From Phoma sp. XZ068 (taxonomy: Eukaryota > Ascomycota > Dothideomycetes > Pleosporales > Didymellaceae), in NCBI GenBank assembly GCA_004835665.1, contig RBKR01000011.1:744001-808000 (forward strand): 64,000 nucleotides of DNA, in the 5' to 3' direction. The notes beneath the pieces were generated by a model. The model saw only the letters and a program-made list of their open reading frames with translations, was not told the DNA's origin and ran no database searches. The translations under genes and the position numbers were made by a program. Positions 1 through 12,018 of the stretch are shown here, in pieces (position 1 is the stretch's first letter; each line of letters opens with the position of its first letter).

Positions 1-1108
1 CTGGAAAACTATCGGGCAGAGTGAAAGAAACAACAAGGAAAGTAGAAAGCACCGAGAGTAAGCAAGATCGGATGCTCGTCGATGTTGGCATCGTACACCA
101 TAGCAGCAGCCTGCTCGTCAGATGCACTTTGCGTGGGGGAAATCAGACATCGATTGTCCAGTCCACCGCAAGGCGAGGAGACGAGACGAAACGACCAGGG
201 GTAACGCAGATCACATGATCTGCTCACGTGATTCATTAAAGTGATTAGTGATATTGTCAAAATGGAGGCCCGTCTGTTTTCGTGCAACTGAAACAGTGTT
301 GGGATTGTTATAAAGGTCGTGCTGGAGTGCTTTTGAGGGATGAGGCTAAGTCCAATACTATAATGTGTCGGTGTTGCAAGCAGTTGACTCAGGTTCCTAA
401 GATTGGCGATGGGGCTTTGTCCGGGCGGGGTCTAGAACTTTATCTGTGGAGCAAATGCCATTTATGACGTCGATAATCACGACGCACGAGCACGAGGCTC
501 CGCGGCAGGCCATCGTGACAGACGCCCTGCGGTTGTTCCAGGACGGTCAGCGCCGATTGCCTGATGCTCGGGACTGTGACCGTGGGAAGAGAGCATGTCG
601 AAGACAAGCGTGCAGTGCCTGCCAGCCTTGTGGAGTGTTGCAGGCATCTTGGAGGGTTCTCGAGACCCTGGCTGGGATCGCTGATACAGTTCCGGGCCAG
701 TTCAGATCCATCCCTGCGGCTGACGCAAGATCTCCCTCCGCTCCGAGCCTGACCCTGGCGGCGTCCCAGGCAGGATGGAGCTGGAGACGGCCAGGAGCTG
801 GTGGCTGCGCGAGGCGCAACAGCGCACAACGACGACGGCGGCGACTGTGCTTATTGTCCTTTGACGCAGCAAAACCCCATGCGGCGGCCTGATCGTCATA
901 GTCGATTCCCATGCAGGGCCTCTTTAGCCTAGCGCGCACGCTTGGAACACTCAAGACACCCCAGGCTGGCCCGCGGCACTGAATCTCAAGCTGGCGACGT
1001 CTGCGCGCTTTGGCTCCGATAGTCTAGTATGCCCGTCGACTGACACAGTCGCGCGTGCTGGCTGGCTGGCTCTCGCTCGAACAAACACTGAGGCAGACGG
1101 GCCTTTCT
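1..1108. other. 5' flank of histidine kinase gene, no gene called
   Basis: Several short ORFs lie on both strands here. They overlap one another, have biased composition and show no recognisable domain. The stretch just before the kinase ATG is GC-rich and probably holds its promoter and leader. Confidence 0.5.
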
Positions 1109-4100
1109 ATGTCCACGCCGCCGCGATCGATATTCGCCGGAGCCACTCCGTCTTCCACGAGCCCTGACGACGGGTACCGCAGCACAACCGACGCTCACGA
1201 CGCCGTGAATCCACCGCCAGCAGGCTCGCTGCCTCCCACGGGCCCCCAACCGCTCGCCAGCGCATTGTCCTCCGAGCGCCCATGGTCGCTGAAGAGGCCG
1301 CTCGCCATCCCCACGTTTTCCCTACGCCCCTCCTCCGCGCCCACGTCTGGTGGTGAGGGATTCGAGGCACCGCAGCCCGTAGCAGCGCCGCCCGCCATCA
1401 CCGGCACCAAGCGCCCAGCGCCACGCACCCCCAACGACGTGCCTGCGCCAGCGACTGCGACTGCGTCTGCGACTGCCCCTGCGCCTGCGCCTGTAATCGA
1501 GTCCCTGCATAAGCGTCGACGCCTGCAGACCCGCGCTCGCCACGTTCTCGATCTCTTCAACTGCATCAAGGGCCCTCCGCTGCGCTTTGACGGGCCCCCG
1601 TCGCCTCTATTCTTCTCGTCCAGGCGCACTCGGCCGCTCCTGCCCGCGCGGTTCTCGAGCTCAGAGGCGGCCGCGAGGATGCTGAGCAAGGCTCGGGGCG
1701 AGGATGGCGGCATCAAGACGGTAACTTTGGCCCGAGGGACCTTCAGCGGCTTGAGTCCACCTGGCTCGACGAGCCTCGCGAGTGGGAGGAGTTCTGAGCG
1801 ATCGAGTGCCCCACGCACGTCCTCGCCAGATGCACGCGAACGGAGTGATCCCCTTGTTGTTCTGGGCTCGGTCGGCATTGTCGAACTGCTCGAGCACGAC
1901 ACAAGACCTACTTTCATTGTCGATATCGGCGACTACGCCAACTATGCTCCCGAATCATCTACTCTACAAATCGTTTTTGCGAACAATGCCTTGCGTTCGA
2001 ATGCATCCATATGGGAGACGGTAGCCGGGAAGCCATCCGAATTACCGACAGACGAAGCATCTGCACATGCATCCAGTCAGTTTCGTGGCTGGTTATTGAG
2101 CTCTTCGACCCAAGTAGACGAGTGGGACGCAACCCCAACCCCCGTTGAGCATGGTGGCATAGTATGGTCATGCTACACATTAAGAAAACGCCTACGAATA
2201 GTCTCTGGAGCAACCCCACACGCAACCACCGCCGAAGTGCCGTCTACGAGCGCATCTATTGAGTTTGCACTTCCCACAGTTTCATCAGTTGGGCATTTGT
2301 CAGGGCGTATATTGGACGCCACATCATCGTCGAATGCGACTAGTGAGCGACAGGATTATTTTGGCCCGCCACCAAACCAGGGCATCGAGGAATCGAATGC
2401 TTTGGACGTCATGACGCACAATCACATGAATAACACAGCTACAAATGCATCCAGTGATATGGGTCGTCCAAGCTTACGGCACAACCGTTTAATGTTACCT
2501 TCAATAGAGGATATGTCCTTCACAAACCAGTGCGTTCTTAGGTCCCACAGTGCAGGCGACGTTGACGCTTTCCATAGAGAACCGAAAGCACCTCAAGACC
2601 ACGACATGGGCTTCTTCGACTGGACAAGACTATCGCTCTCACCCTCACTACCAAAACACATTCAATTTGCACGCGCTGTAGACTGGGCATCAACACCACT
2701 AGGGCCCATTGAATACTGGTCAAACGATCTCCGAGCTATGTGCAACTTGATCATGTAAGTCATTGGCGATTGAGAATCGGCAAATGGCACCAAATTGACC
2801 AAAGTTCAGGGCGAGCCCTCACCCCGCAGCTATGTACTGGGGGGATGAGCTAGTCGCTATTTATAACGAGGCGTATATCGGTCAGTGCCATAGGTCGTAG
2901 ACATTGTCCTTATACTGACATGCGCAGGACTTGCTGGTCAAAAACACCCAACTTTGATGGGGCAAAGCTACAAAGTTGCCTGGGCGGAAATATGGGACGA
3001 AGTCAAGGACGTCTTTACCAATGCCCGTCTCACCGGCCAAGCAACGATGAAGGACGATGATTGTCTGTTTATGAAGCGGAACGGATTTCTTGAAGAGACT
3101 TATTTCTCGTGGTCTATAATCCCTATGGTCGGAGAAGACGGCACCGTAATGGGACTTTACAACCCAGCGTTCGAAAAAACTAGGAGGAAAATTGCGGAAC
3201 GTAGAATGCTCACTCTTCGCGAGGTTGGTGAACGGACAGCGACAGCGAGAGATGTCAAAGGCTTCTGGGAACAGGTTTTGATGGCCTTGACTGAGAACGA
3301 GTTCGACACACCCTTCGTCATGTTATACTCGGTCTCCGACGAAAGCGACAGCGACTCATCGTCCCTGCACTCTAGCAGCCTCCTGGGCGCAAAGCACTGT
3401 TTTCTGGAAGGATCTCTGGGTGTGCCAAGCGGTCACCCGGCTGCTCCTGAACGGATCGACCTGAGAGAAGGCCGCGAAGGCTTTGGGCCTGTTTTCCGCG
3501 ACGTCATGAAAACAGACAAGCCTGCCGTCATCGGCGTTGGATCAGGAGATTTACCGTCGTCCATGATGGATGGTCTCGAATGGAGAGGTTTCGGCGATGC
3601 CTGCCGGGATGTGGTGGTATGCCCGATCCATCCTACCACAGGTGAAACGATTCTAGGTTTCTTAATCATGGGTGTCAACCCACGCAGGCCTTACGATGAC
3701 GACTACAACCTTTTCGTTCAGCTGCTGAGCCGACAACTTGCAACATCCCTGGCTTCGGTAGTCCTGTTCGAAGAAGAGATCCGAAGAGGTCAAAGAGCCG
3801 CGAAGTTGGCGGCAGAGGATCGATACAACCTGTCCACGCAACTCGCAGCACGCACACAAGAGGCTCGAGAGAACGAGCTAAGATTTACAAGAATGGCAGA
3901 ATACTCGCCTGCGGGTCTTTTCATTGCCGACCATGCAGGACGCATTACCTACTGTAACGATACATGGTTTGAGATCTCCCGGGTACCTAAAGAAAGGAAC
4001 AAGACAGATAGATGGATAGACTACGTCAAGGAAGAAGACCAAAAGCTCATACAGGAACACTGGAAGCGCCTTGTCGAAAATACCGCGCCGATCAACGTCG

Positions 4101-5886
4101 AATTCAGATTCAAAGCTCCGTGGGAAGACCGCAACGCCAACGCAACAAGTGACACATGGGTGCTCTTCAGCGCCTTTCCAGAAAAGGATGAAAGTGGGCA
4201 GCTCAAGAGCGTTTTTGGAAGCATCACCAACATCAGTCCCCAAAAGTGGGCAGAAGGCTTCCAGAAACGAAAGATGGAGGAGGCTGTTGAGCTCAAGAGG
4301 CAGCAGGAGAATTTCATCGACATAACGAGTCACGAAATGCGAAACCCGCTCAGCGCCATCTTACAATGCGCCGACGAGATCTCGACGATACTTGGCGACT
4401 TCAGACAATCTGGCCTACAGACCATCGACCCCAGTATCGTTGCGGACTCGATCGATGCAGCCCAAACTATCGCTCTATGCGCGCAGCATCAAAAGAGGAT
4501 CGTCGATGATGTTTTAACTCTTTCGAAGCTCGATAGCGCTATGTTGATGGTCACACCTGTAGACGCACAGCCGTTGCAAGTTATTCAGCGTGCCCTCAAG
4601 ATGTTTGAAGGAGAAGTCCAAACTGCTGGCATACAAATGGAATTCGTCCTCAGCGACTCTTTCAACAAGCTGAACATTGATTGGGTCAAGATCGATCCGT
4701 CCCGTGTGCTTCAAGTTCTCATCAACTTGACCACAAACGCAATTAAGTTCACATCGACCCAGGAAACACGTACTATTACTGTCGTTCTCTCAGCTTCCAC
4801 GACTCGTCCATCAGCAAGCCAATCACCCGCTGTCAGCTACTTCCCGATGAAGTCGAAACGCGTTGACCAGACACTCGGTCCTGACTGGGGCGACGGCCAA
4901 GAGATTTTCCTCGAGTTCCTCGTCCAAGACACTGGCCGGGGTCTCTCTGCTGAAGAGCTCAAGCTGCTGTTTCAGCGCTTTTCTCAAGCAAGCCCACGCA
5001 CACACGTCCAGTATGGTGGTTCTGGTCTCGGCCTGTTCATCTCTCGCGAGCTGACGGAACTGCAAGGTGGTGAGATTGGTGTCTCGTCTGAAGCCGGCAA
5101 AGGCAGCACATTCGCCTTTTATGTCAAAGGTCGCAGGAGCTCGGAGCCACAAGAAGCCATCGACAGCGTTCCTGCCGCCGTAGCATTGTCTAGGAAAGTT
5201 TCGAATGCCAGAGAGAAAGGGCTACCGGAACCACCGAAAATCAAGGACTTCGCTCCTCAGGCGCCAGCGAATAAAGAGCCAGGAAAGCCAAAACTATCCT
5301 ATGCACACCTCCGTGTCCTAATTGTCGAAGATAATCTCGGTATGTCTATCAGCTTGCCTTATTCGGCTCACTGTGTCTCATTGCATGCGTCGCTAACATC
5401 TCTTCTCTAGTAAACCAAAAGGTCTTGCAACGCCAACTCCAAAATCGCGGCATCACAACAACGGTTGCGAATCACGGCGGCGAAGCGATAACATTGCTAT
5501 CGTCCTCCTCGTACCACACCTCCGCCGCCCCCGATGCCCCCGACCTTGGCGTCGTACTGATGGACAAAGAGATGCCCGTGATGGACGGGCTGGCATGCAC
5601 ATCCAAGATCCGAGAAATGGAGCGCAACGGGGAATTGAGACGACACGTACCGATCATTGCGGTCACGGCGAACGCACGCAGCGAGCAGATTGCTACATTG
5701 CTCGCAGCAGGTATGGACGATGTAGTATCCAAGCCGTTTAGGATTGGCGAGCTGGTACCGAAGATCGAAGAGCTAGGCGCGAAGTTTTGCGGCGAGGCAA
5801 AGGAGAGGGACATTATGCATCAGAAGGCGTTGCAAACAAATAACAGCGGGGTGAGCTTCACGGTGCCCGAGAAGCCTCGCAAATAA
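1109..5886 (+). CDS. Hybrid histidine kinase (PAS/GAF-like sensor, HisKA, HATPase, receiver)
   Basis: Four exons, 1109-2754, 2810-2880, 2928-5339 and 5411-5886, give about 1534 aa. The first 500 residues are Pro/Ser/Ala-rich and look disordered. Next comes a PAS-like block (about 510-700) that crosses both small introns and contains the motif AAMYWGDELVAIYNEAYI, a GAF-like stretch, and a second PAS near residue 890. The HisKA H-box SHEMRNP has its phospho-accepting His at about 1041. The HATPase domain shows an N-box near 1175 (NLTTNAIKF) and G-boxes DTGRGL and GGSGLGLFISREL. The last exon completes a receiver domain with acidic residues in VEDN, phospho-acceptor Asp at about 1428 in LMDKEMPVMDG, and the conserved Lys in SKPF. 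This layout implies a His-to-Asp phosphorelay feeding an HPt protein. The start is the first ATG; the open frame extends upstream only through GTG. I do not assign a numbered fungal HHK group. The input signal is unknown. Confidence 0.92.
1441..1492. repeat. GCx-CTx low-complexity repeat in the kinase N-terminus
   Basis: Near-tandem gcgact/gcctgc hexamers encode an Ala/Thr/Pro stretch in the disordered N-terminus of the histidine kinase. Length variation between strains is plausible. Confidence 0.6.
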
Positions 5887-6947
5887 GGGAACGTGTTTTC
5901 AATGATTTAAAGTGTTTTGCATGGTGTTTGGAGCCCCTTCTATGGACGGGGGCATCGATTGCTTTTGCATTCTGTCTGAGCATTTACAAATGATTGGGAC
6001 CAGGATTGGGATCGGGGTTGGAAAAGGGACTTGGTATATATTGGAATTGGTTACGTGGTTCTTGAGGAAATACCCTATCGGCAGACTACGCGTGGTCACA
6101 GCGGACGCGTATTACTAGTAATGTATTGTGATGCTAAGCATCATACAGAATCCTGATACCTTTGGCAACGCCTGAAGTGATTACATGTGAGTTCTGCACT
6201 CACCTATGCTATACTACAGTACCTCGTGAGAGTAGTTCTCATAACCCAGCATTTGACCTCTTAGCTTAGCTCTATGACACTAGCATCGCTAACGATTTTA
6301 ACTTGTAGGAAGGCATATGAAGTTCCTATTTCAGTACATCTGTTTGAGCATGACAACTCAACTCGTATTTGGTGAGACACGCTCCTCTTCAACTCGGCCA
6401 TTTCACAGAGCTGTTTGAAGGCCGGACTATGGGGCCATTGTTGTGTAACGTCTCAGTGCGGCTATCTGCGTTCTCGAAGACCGATTACGTACCGACGCCT
6501 TGTCTCAGTGCATGGGGATGTGATGAAGTAGAGTGAGCTTTTGCTGAAAGACTGTTCGCTCGAGGTCTTCCAGGCGGTTCAAGTTGTGACCTCCAGGCTA
6601 GATGTGATTGTGATCCTGGTGAGTGTGAGACATGGGCTCGTGCCGTTGGCATGATTTTATGGAACCGACACAGCGTAGCCGTAGAAACAAAGGGCCGAAG
6701 AAGCCGGAGGCTCAGCGTCTCAGCTTGGTGCGCTGTAAATTGGTGATCTTCGCTTATGGTGAAGCGAGGTCGAGACCGGCGAGCTTAGACTCGATGATTC
6801 AAACGAGTGCTGGGATTCCGTTTAATTAATCTGAATCGGTTGAGGTTCGCTTAGAGAGGCTGGTGGCGAGCGACGGGTCCTTCCATTTGGTATACTCAGA
6901 CAAGTGTGCAGAGTTTAATGAGATCGTCTCTAATGATCCTTGTCTGT
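5887..6947. other. Intergenic region between convergent genes
   Basis: About 1.06 kb between two convergent genes, probably 3' UTRs and spacer. Only short ORFs with no recognisable content were seen. Confidence 0.5.
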
Positions 6948-8443
6948 CTATGACAACTTACGCGTTACGTTCTTGGTGGAAAGAGGCTTTGCGACATCAA
7001 TCTGTGTGGTCGTGAAATTTTGCGTGGCGAATTCCATCGGGGGTCGTCGTGTGATCGTACTAGCTGTACTGGACGTGCTTCCTGTCTGCTGGGAGGATTG
7101 GGTTGACTCATTCATGGAACGCATGGTCAGCCAATTCGTAACCAACATGCCCAATACGACTAAGAGATCGGTCAGTGGGATGTTGTATCCTCAACTTAAC
7201 ACACTTACTATCTGTCAAGCACATTAGTTGGCAGGCATGGCTTTGTGATGCGAACGGCCAACTGAGAAAGAGAGCGTTGTTTGCGATCGTCGTACAGAGC
7301 AATAAGCTCGAACCTACGACATTGCGAAAGAGCATGACCTTCAGGTTACGCTGAGAAGTAGCTCTAGATGAAAATCTGTCCCGCTCGTTGCCTTGGCGTC
7401 TGAAAAGATAGAGGAAGGGCCTTTTCGTTGACTGTGTGGCGAAATTCGACGCGGGACTGGACGGCCAACGTACGATCGAACCCAGAGCTGGTTGTAATTG
7501 CCAGACGAAGATTCCAGTCAATGCTACATTGATGGTCGTGTCTAAAGCAATGACTGCAATTCCAGAGTCTGGATTGATGCCAATCCGGCATAAGCCATCC
7601 ACGCGTGATAATTCAGCTCTCGGTGCAACGAACTCATAGGCCATAATTGCAGCAAAGCCTCCAATTGTCAGAACTGCGCCAGCAACCCAGACGGGATCTC
7701 GAATTCGGTCGATGAAGGGAGCTCGAACAATATGGACTCGTTCAAGAAGGAACAGATACCTATATGCGAGTTCAGTCATCCAACAGATCAGTCACACCAG
7801 GCGGTGTACTCACAAGGCTATCTTCGCTACTCCGTACATGGCAATGCACACTCGTATGGCTGCATGGCATTGCGCATCTGTAGACAATCCAAGCCCGGCC
7901 GAGTTAATACCAACAGCAAACACGAAAGCGGTACTGACGAAGCCTTGTGCAAACACGAGGATATCAGAGAATCTAGCGCCTGTCTTACGGCCAGCCATTC
8001 GGCCCGCTCGATAGCCTTTTCAGTTTAGCGACAGTTCGAGATAAGAGATACTGAAAAGAGTGAAAGGTAAAGCTTGCGCACCTTGTGCCAGAGCAAGGAG
8101 GAATGTGTAGCTCAGGCAAAAGACTACAACAACTGTCCGGTGGTTTGCATGTTCACCCAATGCTACGGAAGGAGCCTCTTCCCGAACGACGTGGATGATG
8201 TCCTTGACTGGATATGCGGCTACGAACAAATTACTGAACTGCAATAACACCATGGTTGTCTTGTGAGCAGGTATGCATAACATCGTTGGTGATTACATCT
8301 TCTTGAGGAGGGAACGTCGAGATTAAGACGACAGAAAGCTGACCAGCCTTTGGAGAGCCTGATCTATCGCTTTGACGTGTTCCGGGATTACGGTCCCATT
8401 GGGCTATGAAACTGACGGCATGGCGCAACCGTGCATGATGCAT
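6948..8443 (-). CDS. Fungal multi-pass integral membrane protein
   Basis: Five exons on the minus strand (8443-8297, 8238-8082, 8015-7814, 7759-7209, 7159-6948) join in frame to about 422 aa. The four inferred introns (46-66 bp) all have GT..AG ends, and each join restores hydrophobic, family-like sequence such as LALAQGYRAGRMAGRKTG and KIALYLFLLERVHIVRAP. About seven hydrophobic helices are visible, including ILVFAQGFVSTAFVFAVG, an FAAIMAYEF-type segment, a GINPDSGIAVIALDTTIN segment and LLLCTTIANNALFLSW. The last exon follows MCLTDI with LGMLVTNWLTM and ends in a Ser/Thr-rich tail that should face the cytosol. The pattern fits an uncharacterised family of fungal seven-helix-like proteins. 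I do not assign a function. Exon 1 and the start are the least certain part. Confidence 0.75.
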
Positions 8444-11400
8444 TGGTGTGATGTGTTTGCGGTTTGAACGTTATGTTTTCTTATCGAATACGCCAACCTG
8501 GAGCTGACTCCGATCTATGTTGCGCGTGGCTCGGACCGGGCGTAAACCAAGCGGTTCGGTAATTTCTGCGCTATGTCGGGAGACTATGAACCTTCGCGGC
8601 TGGTCAACTTCGCACTTCAAGCCCTACTTACTCGAGAATTCCGCTTCTATACCTATATCTCGCGGGCGAAACAGATGTCAATAGTGTCCCAGACCCACAA
8701 TTGATGCACGCCATGTGTAGGCATGGCGAACGCGTTCCCAGAGCTCGATAATCAGCGCGATGCTAAGTGGTTGAAGTTATAGGCTTCGCTATACCTGTCG
8801 TATCTGTCTGTGTCCTCACGGGAAATCTCCGGCCACGCATCCATTCGCCATTGTTCACGACAATGAATCACAGGGTGCTTGAGGCCCAAATCGAAGATTG
8901 CACGAGCGCAGTCGACTGTCTGTTCAAGAATGTCTCAGAAATTGTGGAAACGCTAGCCTCCATTCACCGTTATCGTGGGTTGTTCCTTGTATGGGGACGT
9001 GCATATGTGCACAATAGAACGATTCCTTGCCTGTCAACGGCCTACTTTGATGATAATGTGTCACCTGTTAGTTTGTTCTCTTGTAGACTGATACGAAAGA
9101 TTCTATTCACGAATACCAGCTGCCTCGAGCTCCAGTGTGAAAGCATAAGATCCACGTCTGAGCGAATCCGTTTCTCAACCTCCCTCTAAAGCGAGAGACT
9201 GCCTATCGGTCATTGAGTGAATTTTCATCGACGCTAAAAATGAACGAGCTGTATTTGGGAGATGCGTTTGCGAACAAACCTGGCTGCAGATCCGAATTCG
9301 ATATGAACACTCCCAATGTTGTCAACCAAATCCAACGATAAGCATGCATTAAAAACTTTCATAACACTATATTACGAAGCTTCGATAAAGGTCAGTATGC
9401 ACAAGAATAGTTTTTCTGTCTTAGATCTGTGTCTACGAGTGCCTGCACCTCCCTTGGAAAGCTGCAAATCTGTCATACTAATACCTCGCAAGTTCCCTTG
9501 AAACTTACGCTCCACTGTGTGATCAATCCAGTTTTCATTACCAGGCCAAGAGAAATGAAGACGAGTACTAACGACAATCGTGGTTTGATCATTACAGCCC
9601 AGGCAACTTCTGAGCTAAAACGGTTTAATTCAGCTAAAGAAGCTCAGGATGTGGCGGATCGATAGTCCCGATAATCTTGTAGCAGGCGGTGGAGGGAACG
9701 CCAGGTTTGTGATGGCCAATCGATTGACTCACGATGCTAATAGTCTTAATACGCGTAACTTACGAAACACACACAGCCCCGAGTTTAGTTTCAGTCGAAG
9801 TGCTCGTCCATTGATACGGTCTTTTCCACCTTTCCATCAACGCAAGTTGGAGCCACGATACCTGGTGCATATCTCCCTGTCTTGAGCCCACTGGCTTCCC
9901 CTTTCAATATGCCACAGTCTGCCTTGGGCAGCAAATTCCACAATATGCCACTTTGGGGGCGTCATCTGTGTAGTCCGCGTTTCTATGCTGAAATCTTGAT
10001 TGACCTGGTTGTGACGGCATCTATGAAGCGTACGCCATCCGTGGATGATGTTGAAGGATTACTTTGCCCTGCTTTGAAGATGGCGAGACGTTCAGTCAAC
10101 TAGATTTGCAGTACGAATCAGAACATAATGAAATGTGCTGATTATGCCTTCGATGAGCTTGTCGAGCGAGCGAGCTATGAACCATATGAGCTACGAGCAG
10201 ATTTAGACGCATGCAGACCCATAAGGCTAATTGAGATACAAGCAGTAACTACAACGGCCATCCAGGCACCAAAAAGTCCAAAGAATGGCAAAGCGCGAAG
10301 TATATTCCTCTGCAGCGTTCATCCGACTCGAAGACAAAGATACAACATTATGCGCAAGTACATCGCTACGATCGAAATATCACAAGGCGCAGATACCACA
10401 CCCTGTCCGACTTATTTGCATAATAACTGTGCCCAAAACCAATGCTGCAGTAGACGCAGGGTTCGTGGGCATTGCAGGTTAACCAACCATGCTAATACTG
10501 CAAAGAACGAAACCAAAGTGACGGCAGGGGTTGTTCATACGTCACAATTGCAACGTCCTAGTTTCTGTGATGTAAATTGTTGGAGAAGGTTCGGCATCAA
10601 GACTATTTTGTGATTTCTTGGTGCAGGTCAAAATCCGTAGGATATATACCGGACATGTGATCAAACACAACTGTAGAAAACAGCTTTGATGTCTACTCTA
10701 GATAGTAGTTATACCGTAAATTTTTCCAACATGTTTTGGATAGTGGCATAATGCAGCCAAACATCACGGCTGTAGCCAATCGGCGAGCAGTTTAGGGTTC
10801 CGATGAACTTAAAGCGTACGACTTTTCTATGATGGCCGTTAAATCGCAATTTGGCTACTACTGTTCAATTGAACGATTGATGATATTTTCAGATATCAGC
10901 AGCCAAAGCTCAGGCTTAGGCTTTTTCCTAGCTCAGAAAGGCTCATCCCTTCTCGACATTTGGTGAGCAGTGAGAGAGCAACTACAAGAACATGAATGCG
11001 GCAGTCGTATAATAATGATTTGGGACAGAAGCCACTACATCTAAATTATAATGACTCCTTCCTTCTATGGCTCTTGAAATGGTGTTTCAACATTAACCCT
11101 TCATGCGATGCCCATCAATAACCGTGCTCTGGCTGTCCCGGTGAACCTAGAGATCTTACAGGTGTAATTACAAGCCTATGCCTACGCGACATCTTCCTAT
11201 ACTCGGGTCATCGAGACGGTGCCGGAACCCGTATCAAGGACACAACACTCTCTGTCGTTTATACGAAACGAAGACATTGAGCGTTGTAACATGGAGATTT
11301 GGCTGCTTGTTGTGGGACTTAGGCAAGTGTCTATGCTGGGACGTCACTTGGGTACAGCATGGGTTGTTCTGGAACAAAAAGGACTGATTTGAGGGCCTGC

Positions 11401-12018
11401 GAGATTCTGTGTTGAAGTAAACGTGTTTTGAGCCGCTCAGCAATACTCAATCACGCGTTTCCGGTAAACTCGTGACTTGATTTTGCCCAAGCTCGTTCCG
11501 AGGATGATTCCCGTCACGTGATTCTGATCGGAACCTCCTTTCGTAGTTCCGAATACGCGTCATTTCCGTAGTTGACCCAGTCAGTAACGCGCCGGCAGTT
11601 CTCTCGGCAAACGCGTAACTCTCTTTGGCCCCGCGTCATTAATACAACTTCACATATCTCACACGGACGTTCTGGTTGAATGCATAACCCGAATCCTCTG
11701 GTTGGAAGACGCCGAGATACGCAGTACGCTAGTGCAACTTGGGGAGGACCGGTCCCCAGCCACTTTGAGGGGAACACAACGGCAGGTCGTTACGGCCTTG
11801 CATTTTCACTCAAAGTAGGGTCCCAGACCGATGGACCCCAGGTGATGGTGTGCGCAACAACGGGACCATCCCCATGTGCGGGGCTCCGCTAAACAATGTT
11901 GCATACGAGGGCCGATGATCCTGGTTCTCGGTGGATCAATGCTACGACTTTAAGTAGAAGGAGCCACCCCATCTCCTGAAGACAGACGAAAGTTTTGATT
12001 TCTTCTCCATTGTTCAAG
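8444..12018. other. Gene-poor stretch with possible decayed coding sequence
   Basis: About 3.6 kb without a gene I can support, and by eye more AT-rich than the flanks. A plus-strand ORF of 140 aa at 8767-9189 has no family signature. Minus-strand hydrophobic fragments at about 9540-10560 resemble the neighbouring membrane protein and are listed separately. The end nearest 12018 should carry the promoter of the esterase gene. Confidence 0.5.
9540..10560 (-). pseudogene. Possible decayed paralogue of the multi-pass membrane gene
   Basis: Read on the minus strand, broken frames give hydrophobic pieces in the same order as in the gene at 6948-8443. The first is a helix-like piece with STAALVLGTVIM (about 10460). 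A piece containing AMYLRIMLYLCLRVG follows near 10345, corresponding to AMYGVAKIALYLFLLERV in the intact gene. Next comes FFGLFGAWMAVVVTACISI near 10260, and then a piece starting IKPRLSLVLVFISLGLV near 9575, resembling INPDSGIAVIALDTTIN. In-frame stops and frame changes separate them, and no complete exon chain can be built. The match is by eye and weak at each point; the colinear order is the main argument. Chance hydrophobic frames remain possible. Confidence 0.35.

Noticed and set aside
7300..7330. tRNA B-box-like GGTTCGAGC on the minus strand
   Set aside because: It lies inside a membrane-protein exon, with no A-box or cloverleaf partners.
8767..9189. 140-aa plus-strand ORF
   Set aside because: No domain, no signal peptide and no neighbours that explain it. 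It lies in a gene-poor region where ORFs of this length arise by chance.
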